Positions 25,637 to 33,583 of a stretch of DNA of 47,112 bases are shown piece after piece; position 1 is the first letter of the stretch; the number at the start of each line of letters is the position of its first letter. The position numbers and the translations under genes are program-made. Source of the DNA: an uncultured Cellvibrionales bacterium (GTDB lineage Bacteria > Pseudomonadota > Gammaproteobacteria > Pseudomonadales > Dasaniaceae); assembly GCA_913019905.1 (NCBI GenBank), contig CAJVZD010000036.1, positions 1-47,112 of the forward strand. Reading direction: 5' to 3'. The notes beneath the pieces are model-generated. The model searched no databases, had not been told where the DNA came from, and was given only the letters and a program-made list of their open reading frames with translations.

Positions 25637-27739
25637 ATGTCAGTTGTTAGTTATGAAATAAAAAACACCGTGGGAATTATACGTTTGAATAACCCACCGG
25701 TTAACGCCTTATCGTACGCCCTCCGAGAAGGGATTATCGATGCGCTTGATACCGCTCAAAGCGACGAGTCGAAAGCACTTGTTATTTACTGTGAAGGTCG
25801 CACATTTATTGCAGGTGCCGATATTACGGAATTTGGACAACCCCCAAAAGAGCCAACGACCGCTATGGTGGTTTCAGCGATCGAAAACTCTTCTAAGCCG
25901 GTTATTGCCGCAATACACGGTACTGCCCTCGGCGGTGGTTTTGAGGTCGCTCTGGCCTGTCATTATCGTTGTGCACTGTCGACGGCGAAAGTGGGTCTGC
26001 CAGAAGTTAAATTAGGGCTATTGCCGGGAGCGGGTGGCACGCAGCGCGCGCCGCGCCTTGCGGGGGTGGAGGCTGCTCTGGAGCTCATCACTACTGGAAA
26101 TCCAATTACCGCCTCGAAAGCCTTAGATTTAAATCTTGTCGATCGTGTTGTCGACGGCGATTTATTATCCGCTGCAACAGCCTATGCCCAGGAATTGATC
26201 GATAGCAATGCGGAACTGAAACGGGTGGGAGATATCACCATTGATCCAGCCTCGGCCCCAGCAGAATTGTTTGAAAAATGGCGTAAGACTATTGCGAAGC
26301 GGACAAGAGGACAGATTTCGCCGCAGCATATTATCAGCTGCGTGGAAGCGGCTGTGCATCTACCATTGGTTGAAGGCTTGGCCAAGGAGAGGAAATATTT
26401 TACGGAATGTGTACAGTCGGAACAGTCCACGGCTATGCGGCACATGTTCTTTTCTGAACGATTGTCTGCCAAAGTGAAAGACTTACCCAAAGATAGCTCA
26501 GTCAGAGACATCAAAACCGTTGGTGTTATTGGCGGGGGTACAATGGGTGGGGGTATTGCGATGAATTTTGCTAACGTCGGTATTCCAGTGAAAATATTGG
26601 AAATTAGCGACGAGGCGTTGCAGCGTGGTTTGGATCTTGTTCGGAAAAACTACCAAATAACGGTGAGTAAGGGAAAACTGAGCCAAGAGGGCATGGAGCA
26701 GTGTCTGTCACTGATTTCTGGCACAACAAGCTACAATGACTTAGCAGGCCTGGACTTAATTATCGAAGCGGTGTTCGAAAGTATCGATCTTAAAAAAGAA
26801 GTGTTTGCCAAGCTGGATGAAGTTTGCAAACCCGGCGCTATTCTTGCGACAAATACTTCCTATCAGGATGTCAATATAATCGCAGAGGCGACAAAACGCC
26901 CGGAAGATGTCATCGGTATGCACTTTTTTAGCCCGGCTAACGTTATGAAGCTATTAGAGGTTGTACGTTGTGAAAAGACCTCTGACGAAGTCATCAATAC
27001 CACGATGAAGCTTGCAAAAACCATTAACAAAATCCCGGCCCTGGCCCGAGTTTGTTATGGTTTTATTGGTAACCGAATGTTTCGTAATTATATTAGTGAA
27101 ACACAGCGTTGCTTGATCGGCGGATCGTCCCCCGAACAAATTGATTCTGTTATGCATGCATGGGGTATGGCCATGGGGCCATTATCGGTGAACGATTTAT
27201 CCGGTATTGATATCAGTTACACAGCACGCAAAACGCAAACAGCGGAACAAAAGGGCGAGCCGGCCAGTTATTGTATTCCCGATGCCTTGGTTGAAATGGG
27301 TCGTATGGGACAGAAGACGGGAGCAGGTTACTATCGATACGATCGGGAAACCCGTGCTAAAACCAGCGACCCTGTGACCATGCAGCTGGTAGAAGATTTA
27401 GCAGAGAAACATCAGATAACACGCCGTCCTATCAGCGATCAGGAAATTTCAGATCGCTTGATTTTTGCTTTGGTTAATGAAGGGGCTAACCTCCTTAGTG
27501 AGGGAATTGCGCAACGCCCTAGCGATATCGATGTGGTGTTTGCCTATGGTTATGCGTTTCCGGTTTTTCGTGGCGGCCCTATGCACTATGCCGATACGGT
27601 CGGTTTAAAGAAAGTGTATGAATCGATTTGTGAATACCGAGATCGGTATGGAGAAGATATCTGGAAACCCGCCCCCTTGTTGGAACAGCTCGCTCGAGAG
27701 GGAAAAACCTTTAAAGAGTGGGGAGAAGAGCAAGAGTAA
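25637..27739 (+). CDS. Bifunctional enoyl-CoA hydratase / 3-hydroxyacyl-CoA dehydrogenase
   Basis: A 700-residue fusion resembling FadJ and peroxisomal bifunctional enzyme. Residues 1-190 are a crotonase domain with both catalytic glutamates (GGGFEVALA near 98 and LPEVKLGLLPGAGG near 121) and the oxyanion loop FIAGADITEF. Residues from about 295 form an L-3-hydroxyacyl-CoA dehydrogenase: GVIGGGTMGGGIAMNFAN binds NAD, HFFSPANVMKLLEVV near 428 holds the catalytic His and NRMFRNY follows. It hydrates enoyl-CoA and oxidises the hydroxyacyl-CoA. GAGG precedes the ATG. No FadA-like thiolase follows, unlike fadBA operons; the nearest thiolase lies at 11831. The length is slightly less than E. coli FadJ (714). 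Confidence 0.93.
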   Translation: MSVVSYEIKNTVGIIRLNNPPVNALSYALREGIIDALDTAQSDESKALVIYCEGRTFIAGADITEFGQPPKEPTTAMVVSAIENSSKPVIAAIHGTALGGGFEVALACHYRCALSTAKVGLPEVKLGLLPGAGGTQRAPRLAGVEAALELITTGNPITASKALDLNLVDRVVDGDLLSAATAYAQELIDSNAELKRVGDITIDPASAPAELFEKWRKTIAKRTRGQISPQHIISCVEAAVHLPLVEGLAKERKYFTECVQSEQSTAMRHMFFSERLSAKVKDLPKDSSVRDIKTVGVIGGGTMGGGIAMNFANVGIPVKILEISDEALQRGLDLVRKNYQITVSKGKLSQEGMEQCLSLISGTTSYNDLAGLDLIIEAVFESIDLKKEVFAKLDEVCKPGAILATNTSYQDVNIIAEATKRPEDVIGMHFFSPANVMKLLEVVRCEKTSDEVINTTMKLAKTINKIPALARVCYGFIGNRMFRNYISETQRCLIGGSSPEQIDSVMHAWGMAMGPLSVNDLSGIDISYTARKTQTAEQKGEPASYCIPDALVEMGRMGQKTGAGYYRYDRETRAKTSDPVTMQLVEDLAEKHQITRRPISDQEISDRLIFALVNEGANLLSEGIAQRPSDIDVVFAYGYAFPVFRGGPMHYADTVGLKKVYESICEYRDRYGEDIWKPAPLLEQLAREGKTFKEWGEEQE

Positions 27740-27832
27740 TGGGCTATTTTTAATAGAAACTTCGGGATAAAGTAATCACTGTTATTAAACAACATGTAGA
27801 ACTATTTTTTGGTTAACGTAAGGAGAGTCATC

Positions 27833-29038
27833 ATTACTTCAATAGAAATAACAAAGAATGATATCGATTTTTCCAGCTTGCATGAGCGCATGCAGTGGTA
27901 TGTCGATCAGGAAATTTTGCCTTGTGCTAACACATTGGTTATGCGTGGGTTGGACGTGCTTGATTATCGATGTTTTGGCTATATGGATTTAGAAAGTAAA
28001 ACGCCGTTACGAGAAGACGCCATCTTTAGGATGCACTCGAGTACTAAAATGATAACTAGCGTGGCCTTGATGACGCTTTACGAGCAGGGCAAGTTCACAT
28101 TGGACGATGCACTGGCTGACTATATTCCAGTTTTTGCCAATCCTCAGGTACTGCTTGAGAACGCCACGTCTATTGATCAAACTGAAGCGGCTAAGACATC
28201 GATCACTATTCGTCAGGTGCTGAGCCATAGTGCCGGTTTTTCCTATGGTTTTGTCGAACCCGAGTCAATGATTGATAAAGCGTATGTTGCCGGTGGTCTA
28301 AATATTTTGGGGGCGTTTGACGACGATCTCGAAACCCTAATGAATAAGCTTTCTGAGTTTCCATTGGTTTTTCACCCCGGCACGAGCTGGCGTTACAGTC
28401 TTGCTACTGACGTTGCCGCCAGGCTAGTAGAGGTTTTGTCCGGTCAAAGATTTGATGATTATATTAAATCCGCTGTTTTGGAACCGCTTGGTATGAAGGA
28501 CACAGATTTTTACGTCGAGCGTGACAAGCTTGACCGCTTGGTCACTCTAGCCATGCCCAACGATCCCCTTAAGCCAATGCAAAGCGGTATTACTCAGTTA
28601 GGAAAGGCTGGCAAGGGGCCTACAAAAGCGCCGAATTTCTTGTCGGGTGGTGGAGGTTTGTATTCGACTGTTGCGGACTATTTGAGTTTTATTCGGATGC
28701 TGATCAATGACGGTGAGTGGCAAGGTGTGAGGATTTTGCAAAAAGAAACGCTCGATCTGATGCGAAGCAATCAGCTTGATGAGGGTATTTCAGTACAGTT
28801 TCCTACCTGGGAAATGCCGGGAACGGTTTTCGGTTTGGGATTTGCTTTGAAGGCTAACTTAAGTGACAGCGAGCCCAGTGAGGCTTTGGGTGAGTATCAT
28901 TGGGGCGGCTTGGCCGGTACCCATTTTTGGATGTCGCCGTCTGGCACCAGTGGAATTTGTATGACCCAGCTAATGCCCGCCTTTTGGCACCCGTTCAGCC
29001 ATGATTTTAAACGCCATGCCTATGAGCTCACTCGCTGA
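27833..29038 (+). CDS. Serine hydrolase, beta-lactamase/family VIII esterase-like
   Basis: A roughly 401-residue serine hydrolase of the class C beta-lactamase/family VIII esterase fold. The active-site motif HSSTK gives nucleophile Ser69 and general base Lys72; RYSLATD provides Tyr188 in place of the lactamase YxN tyrosine; and HWGGLAGTHF is a KTG-like end strand. It probably hydrolyses an ester or amide; beta-lactam resistance is not implied. No ATG lies near the ribosome site: AGGAG at 27821-27825 is seven bases from an in-frame ATT (27833-27835), so I set the start there. A TTG at 27809 has no ribosome site and an ATG at 27890 would trim 19 residues. No signal peptide is seen. Confidence 0.85.
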   Translation: MTSIEITKNDIDFSSLHERMQWYVDQEILPCANTLVMRGLDVLDYRCFGYMDLESKTPLREDAIFRMHSSTKMITSVALMTLYEQGKFTLDDALADYIPVFANPQVLLENATSIDQTEAAKTSITIRQVLSHSAGFSYGFVEPESMIDKAYVAGGLNILGAFDDDLETLMNKLSEFPLVFHPGTSWRYSLATDVAARLVEVLSGQRFDDYIKSAVLEPLGMKDTDFYVERDKLDRLVTLAMPNDPLKPMQSGITQLGKAGKGPTKAPNFLSGGGGLYSTVADYLSFIRMLINDGEWQGVRILQKETLDLMRSNQLDEGISVQFPTWEMPGTVFGLGFALKANLSDSEPSEALGEYHWGGLAGTHFWMSPSGTSGICMTQLMPAFWHPFSHDFKRHAYELTR

Positions 29039-29263
29039 TAAGTAAAAGGCTTGCAGCTTAAATGCTCATAACTAAGGGGCAGTAGCAAAGAGCTTGTCCA
29101 TCCGAAGGCAGGAGTCTTCTATGAAGTCTATTGTTGTTCGCGTTCCATGGCGGGGCATCTCAGCAGTCCGGGTTAAGCTTGGTTGGTGTTGCAAAGCGGC
29201 ACGGGTCAAGTTGCGCGGCACTTTCTGGCCTCGTTAACAGTAGTTCCTGTCGCTACATTCGGA

Positions 29264-29887
29264 TTAACTCAATGCCAACCAGATCGCGACCAGCATCATT
29301 AATACGCCCGACACTTTGTTGATTAACTTGACGTTATGTCTCTTGGTCAGCACTGTTCCAATTGTTCTTCCGCCTGCAGCGTAGAGCATCATGCAAATAA
29401 ATTCGGAACATAATATGACGAGGACTAACGCAGCAAGTTGGAGTGGCAAGGCGTAGTTCGTATTGATAAAGGGTGGAAGTAGGGAAACCATGAACGCCCA
29501 TCCCTTCGGATTCGTGATGGCGGTAACCAGTCCTTGTTTAAATAGCTGGGTCTTGCCGAAGGATTGGCTTTTAAAATTGTCACTAGAAACGGCCAATTTC
29601 CCTTTGGACCGCCACATATTAATGCCCACGGTCATCAGGTAGGCAGCTCCAAACAGTTTTAATACATCGAACAGCAATGGCATTTTTAGCATCAGCGCCG
29701 ACACGCCGACAACAGACAGTATCGCAACGGTTCCAACCCCTAGCAATTCACCGTACATCATCCAAAGAGTGTTGCGAACGCCGATGGACATACCCAGAGT
29801 CATAGCGAGCGTCATACACATACCCGGAGTGATGCTGACGAGAAAAAAGGTGGGAATAAACAGAGCAAGTAAAGTAAGGTCGATCAA
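29264..29887 (-). CDS. LysE/RhtB-family amino acid exporter
   Basis: A 207-residue six-segment membrane protein of the LysE/RhtB family: LFIPTFFLVSITPGMCMTLAMTLGMSIGVRNTLWMM is the N-terminal signature with the conserved Pro/Gly/Pro pattern, followed by AILSVVGVSALML and TAITNPKGWAFMVSLLPPF, the latter diagnostic. It exports amino acids or related small molecules. The start is a TTG (29887-29885). It lies 177 bases from the TetR gene on the same strand but no shared transcript is evident. The substrate is unknown. Confidence 0.9.
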   Translation of the reverse strand: MIDLTLLALFIPTFFLVSITPGMCMTLAMTLGMSIGVRNTLWMMYGELLGVGTVAILSVVGVSALMLKMPLLFDVLKLFGAAYLMTVGINMWRSKGKLAVSSDNFKSQSFGKTQLFKQGLVTAITNPKGWAFMVSLLPPFINTNYALPLQLAALVLVILCSEFICMMLYAAGGRTIGTVLTKRHNVKLINKVSGVLMMLVAIWLALS

Positions 29888-30064
29888 GGTATTACTCAGT
29901 TTTTGTCATTATTTTAATAGGCATCGTTGGCTTTCGAAGGTGCGCCTTGATAAAAAGTTGAAGCCGATTTTTACGGTGGGACTTACCCATAGTTTGAATG
30001 CAGCGGCATTATACTTCGGTATTGTAGTTCGGCATTGTACATCGGCCGGTATCGGAATGCTTAA

Positions 30065-30667
30065 TCAACGTAACTTCAATTGTGGGGCGATTAATTTTAC
30101 CCAGCGCTGTACATGTCGCTCATTTTCGGTCGGGTCTTCACTATATCTATCTTGAATAACCAGCCCGCGCATTAAGCTCCGTGTCATGGTGAGTAAGGCA
30201 ACGACATCTTCATCGGTGCCACCTACAGATTGATAATGTTCAAGGGATTGTTCGTCCATCGCTTTATTCCAGCGATGCAGGTTATCAGAAATTCTGTCTT
30301 GCAATTTATCGTCCGTGCGAGCGGCAATGAGGATTTCGAGCAGCGCACGATAGGCCGGCGTATTTGTCATTTTTTTCCACGGTCGAGAAAGTGCCTCTTC
30401 GACAGTTTTGGGTTTAGACTCCGGGCTGGAGTTTTGTGCAAAAGGCCGACTTAATAGAGTGTCGGCGGTTGCTGTCATTAGGTCTTCTTTACTAGGGAAG
30501 TGATGTTGTAAGGCGCCTTTAGAGAAGCCTGCCATGGCTGCCACACGAGTAAGGGTAGTTTCGCCGTAGCCTTTTTCAAAGAGGCATTTAATCGTCGCAT
30601 CCGCAATAGCTTTTTGCGCTCGAAGGCTTTTTGCCTGTTGTTTGCCGAGTTCTTCTACAGTCTTCAT
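30065..30667 (-). CDS. TetR-family regulator divergent from the AtuA cluster
   Basis: A 200-residue TetR repressor: LRAQKAIADATIKCLFEKGYGETTLTRVAAMAGFSKGALQHHFPSKEDLMTA is the N-terminal helix-turn-helix, and the remaining helical part would bind ligand and dimerise. AAGAGA precedes the ATG. It is divergent from the AtuA-family gene with a 257-base gap, the usual arrangement for control of a catabolic operon; an acyl-CoA inducer would be expected by analogy with AtuR and LiuR-type or FadR-like TetR regulators. Candidate operators in the gap are listed separately. The regulatory target is inferred, not shown. Confidence 0.9.
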   Translation of the reverse strand: MKTVEELGKQQAKSLRAQKAIADATIKCLFEKGYGETTLTRVAAMAGFSKGALQHHFPSKEDLMTATADTLLSRPFAQNSSPESKPKTVEEALSRPWKKMTNTPAYRALLEILIAARTDDKLQDRISDNLHRWNKAMDEQSLEHYQSVGGTDEDVVALLTMTRSLMRGLVIQDRYSEDPTENERHVQRWVKLIAPQLKLR

Positions 30668-30732
30668 TCGTTCTCTTTTCTCGAAAATTGAGCGTATTAC
30701 GTCTTTCGTTGATTTAGATCGTTATTGTACAT

Positions 30733-30762
30733 AATAAAAAACCGTCCGTAAGGCTTTTTATT
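30733..30762. promoter_or_regulatory. Imperfect inverted repeat between tetR and atuA-like genes
   Basis: Arms 30733-30743 (AATAAAAAACC) and 30752-30762 (GGCTTTTTATT) are complementary except at one position, with an eight-base spacer. The A and T runs make it look also like a bidirectional terminator. A second, smaller dyad, ATTGT-n5-ACAAT, is at 30865-30879. Either could be a TetR operator. Confidence 0.35.
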
Positions 30763-30924
30763 GAAAATTAGATGAAGTATAGTCGATTCAGATTTGATCG
30801 GTGGCTGGAGTTCAACAGATATCCAGGGACCACATTAACTGCGAAAACCATGCTTTTAGTCTGTATTGTAAGAGACAATTCTCGGGCTAGCGGCACGGCT
30901 AACTGATCCTGCAAGGAGAATACA

Positions 30925-32748
30925 GTGGCTACAAACTTAACAGATGAAGCGGAATTTATTCGCATAGCGAATTGCAGTGGGTTTTATGGAGACCGGCTTT
31001 CAGCAGCAAAAGAAATGGTCGATGGTGGTCCGATTGACGTGCTTACCGGGGACTACCTAGCTGAACTAACGATGTCGATTCTCTATGCAAAAAAAGCCAA
31101 AGATCCGAATGGCGGCTATGTTGGAACTTTTCTAAAGCAAGTAAAAGAAGTGCTTTGCGATTGTATGGAAAAGAATATAAAAATAGTGACCAATGCGGGT
31201 GGACTTAATCCCAAGGCAATGGCCGACGAGCTGGAAGCCATTGCGAAAGAGCTTAAATTGGACGTAAAGATTGCCTATATCGACGGTGATGACCTACTAC
31301 CGCGTATCGAAGATTTGAAATCTGCCGGTCAAAGCCTGATCAATATCGATACCGGCGTCGCGCTAGCTGATGGTAATAGAAATCCCGTAACTGCTAATGC
31401 ATATCTTGGTGCCTGGGGCATTAAGGAAGCCTTGGATCAAGGCGCAGATATCGTCGTTGCCCCTCGTGTGACTGATGCTGCCGTGGTGATTGGACCCGCC
31501 GCCTGGAAATTTAATTGGAAGCGTAACGATTACGATGCCCTTGCCGGCGCCCTTGCTGCAGGCCATATTATTGAGTGCGGCACACAAGCAACCGGTGGTA
31601 ACTATTCCTTTTTCCAGGAAGTCCCTACATTCAGCAAAATTGGGTTTCCGATTGCGGAGATAGAAGCCGATGGGACCTTTACCATTACCAAACATAAAGA
31701 TACCGGCGGCCTTGTTTCAAAAGGTACAGTGACGGCACAATTATTGTACGAAATTGGCGCGCCGGCTTATCTCAATCCCGATGTTATTGGTCATTTTGAT
31801 ACGATGAAGATTGAAGATCTGGGTAATGACCGGGTACGGGTATCGGGCACTCGCGGCTCTAGTCCCACAAAAACGCACAAGGTTTGTATTAATACCTTCG
31901 GCGGATTTAAAAACACGATCGAAGTTCTGCTCACAGGATTGGACGTTGAAGCGAAAGCAAAATTGTTTTCCGATGCCTTATTTGAGTTGGTAGGCGGACG
32001 AGAATCCTTCGACAGTGTCACGGAGCAACTCATTCGCAGCGAAAAAATTGACCCCGAGACAAACGAGCAAGCCTACGCTTCCTTAAGAGTTACCGTGAAA
32101 TCTAGTGACCAACCAAAGGTTGGGAGGATTTTCGGTGCCAAGGTGATTGAGCTTGCCTTGTCGAATATTCCCGGTTTTACCACAAGACCATCGGGCGGTG
32201 CGGGTTCGCCGTACATGGTGCACTGGCCTGCTTTGGTGGACGGTAAACATATCGTTGAGCGTGTCCATTGCGGTGGTGTGGTGACGGACGTGCAGCCGAC
32301 CAGTCAACTTGATTTGGAAGATATTTATTATCAACAAGTTCCAGTAGACATCGCGCCTCTACCGAAAGGCGAAATGGTTCGAATTCCTTTTGGACGTTTG
32401 TTTGGAACTCGTTCCGGTGACAAAGGTGGCAATGCCAATTTGGGTGTTTGGGCGAAAACTGATGTTTCCTACAGTTTCCTGCATGAATTCCTGACCGCCG
32501 ACAAGTTAAAGGAACTTCTACCCGATGCGGCGCCCTTTGATGTTGAACGATTTGACATGGCTAATATCAGTGCACTCAATTTTTATATCAAGGGGATTTT
32601 GGGCGAGGGCGTCGCTGCTTCGACCCGGGTGGACGGACAAGCAAAATCTCTGGGTGAATACCTGCGCGCTAAATTGATAGACGTACCCGCGTCGATTGTC
32701 CCGGAAGGCATCGTACCGGTAGCCACACCCAGCGCATTGGAGGTATAG
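30925..32748 (+). CDS. Acyclic terpene utilization AtuA-family protein
   Basis: A 607-residue protein of the AtuA/DUF1446 family. Recognisable parts are the N-terminal RIANCSGFYGDRLSAAKEMVDGGPIDVLTGDYLAEL, then NAGGLNPKAMADEL and ADIVVAPRVTDAAVVIGPAAWKF, and a C-terminal domain with FGRLFGTRSGDKGGNANLGVW near residue 490. AtuA is required for growth on citronellol/geraniol in Pseudomonas, but its biochemical activity is unknown. The start is GTG behind AAGGAG. It is the first gene of the cluster, only 3 bases before the enoyl-CoA hydratase gene, and opposite the TetR gene. It supports a role in terpenoid or branched-acid catabolism. Confidence 0.92.
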   Translation: MATNLTDEAEFIRIANCSGFYGDRLSAAKEMVDGGPIDVLTGDYLAELTMSILYAKKAKDPNGGYVGTFLKQVKEVLCDCMEKNIKIVTNAGGLNPKAMADELEAIAKELKLDVKIAYIDGDDLLPRIEDLKSAGQSLINIDTGVALADGNRNPVTANAYLGAWGIKEALDQGADIVVAPRVTDAAVVIGPAAWKFNWKRNDYDALAGALAAGHIIECGTQATGGNYSFFQEVPTFSKIGFPIAEIEADGTFTITKHKDTGGLVSKGTVTAQLLYEIGAPAYLNPDVIGHFDTMKIEDLGNDRVRVSGTRGSSPTKTHKVCINTFGGFKNTIEVLLTGLDVEAKAKLFSDALFELVGGRESFDSVTEQLIRSEKIDPETNEQAYASLRVTVKSSDQPKVGRIFGAKVIELALSNIPGFTTRPSGGAGSPYMVHWPALVDGKHIVERVHCGGVVTDVQPTSQLDLEDIYYQQVPVDIAPLPKGEMVRIPFGRLFGTRSGDKGGNANLGVWAKTDVSYSFLHEFLTADKLKELLPDAAPFDVERFDMANISALNFYIKGILGEGVAASTRVDGQAKSLGEYLRAKLIDVPASIVPEGIVPVATPSALEV

Positions 32749-32751
32749 AGA

Positions 32752-33564
32752 ATGAGTGAAAATCAACAGCTGTCCCTCGAGGGTCTGAACTTCACTACGC
32801 TCGAATTGGCGGAGAGTGCTCATATCTTCACCATTACATTGAACCGCCCAAAACGCAAAAACGCAATGAATGCGGAAATGACTAATGAGCTGACGTATGC
32901 TCTCGATTGGGCCGCGCAGGAGCGCCGAATCAGAGTGGTGATTATTGCTGCTAACGGCGATACTTTTTGTGCCGGGGGTGATTTACGCTCGATGAGCGGT
33001 AACCCTGAAGGAGGTATCGTTTCCAACGTTCCCCATCGCGAAGACTCGAAGGATGTCGCTCATTCTATTCGACATATGAACAAACCGGTCATCACCAAGA
33101 TACAGGGTTCTGTGTTAGCGGGTGCCTTATTGATGGTCTGTAATGCCACCCATGCGATAGCGGCCGACCACGCAAAATTTTCCGCGCCTGAAATTTTGCG
33201 GGGCATTTGGCCATTTATGGTAATGGCAGGCCTTTTCCGCGTAATGCCAAAGCGCCAGGGGCTCGATTTCATTATGCGAGGACAGGCAATGTCTGCTGCT
33301 GAAGCGGCTCAAACTGGGCTGGTAAATAAAACGGTGCCAGCGGCTGAACTTGATACAGAAGTAGCTACACTTGCTAGTGAGCTTGCCAGCCTTGCTCCCG
33401 GTACGATGCAAATGGGGCTCGCCGGATATATCCAACAGGAAGATCAAGACTTCGACGGTGCGCTGGCCTTCTTGCGTACTCAAATAGCGGCTTGTTTGAA
33501 AAGCCCGGACGCCAAGGAAGGTATCACTGCCTTTCTTGAAAAACGTGAACCTAAGTGGGATTAA
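32752..33564 (+). CDS. Enoyl-CoA hydratase/isomerase family protein
   Basis: A 270-residue crotonase-fold enzyme: FTITLNRPKRKNAMNAEMTNEL, then the oxyanion-hole segment DTFCAGGDLRSM, KITKIQGSVLAGALLMV-like region (VITKIQGSVLAGALLMVC) and KFSAPEILRGIWPFMVMAGLFRVM. Compared with typical hydratases, the first glutamate position (usually GGGxExA) is GALLMVCNA, so only the later Glu in APEI is present; this pattern occurs in some isohexenyl-glutaconyl-CoA and methylglutaconyl-type hydratases, but needs an alignment. It lies between the AtuA gene and the carboxylase gene with 3 and 19 base gaps, matching the place of AtuE/LiuC in terpene and leucine pathways. Confidence 0.9.
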   Translation: MSENQQLSLEGLNFTTLELAESAHIFTITLNRPKRKNAMNAEMTNELTYALDWAAQERRIRVVIIAANGDTFCAGGDLRSMSGNPEGGIVSNVPHREDSKDVAHSIRHMNKPVITKIQGSVLAGALLMVCNATHAIAADHAKFSAPEILRGIWPFMVMAGLFRVMPKRQGLDFIMRGQAMSAAEAAQTGLVNKTVPAAELDTEVATLASELASLAPGTMQMGLAGYIQQEDQDFDGALAFLRTQIAACLKSPDAKEGITAFLEKREPKWD

Positions 33565-33583
33565 TACGGGAATAGAAACAATT

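Noticed and set aside
27833..29038. Beta-lactamase resistance gene
   Set aside because: The SxxK motif is present, but the YxN motif reads YSL and no signal peptide is visible. The family is mostly esterases and peptidases, so resistance is not supported.
29131..29322. 63-residue plus-strand frame between the serine hydrolase and lysE-like genes
   Set aside because: It overlaps the end of the exporter gene on the other strand, and the composition is not protein-like.
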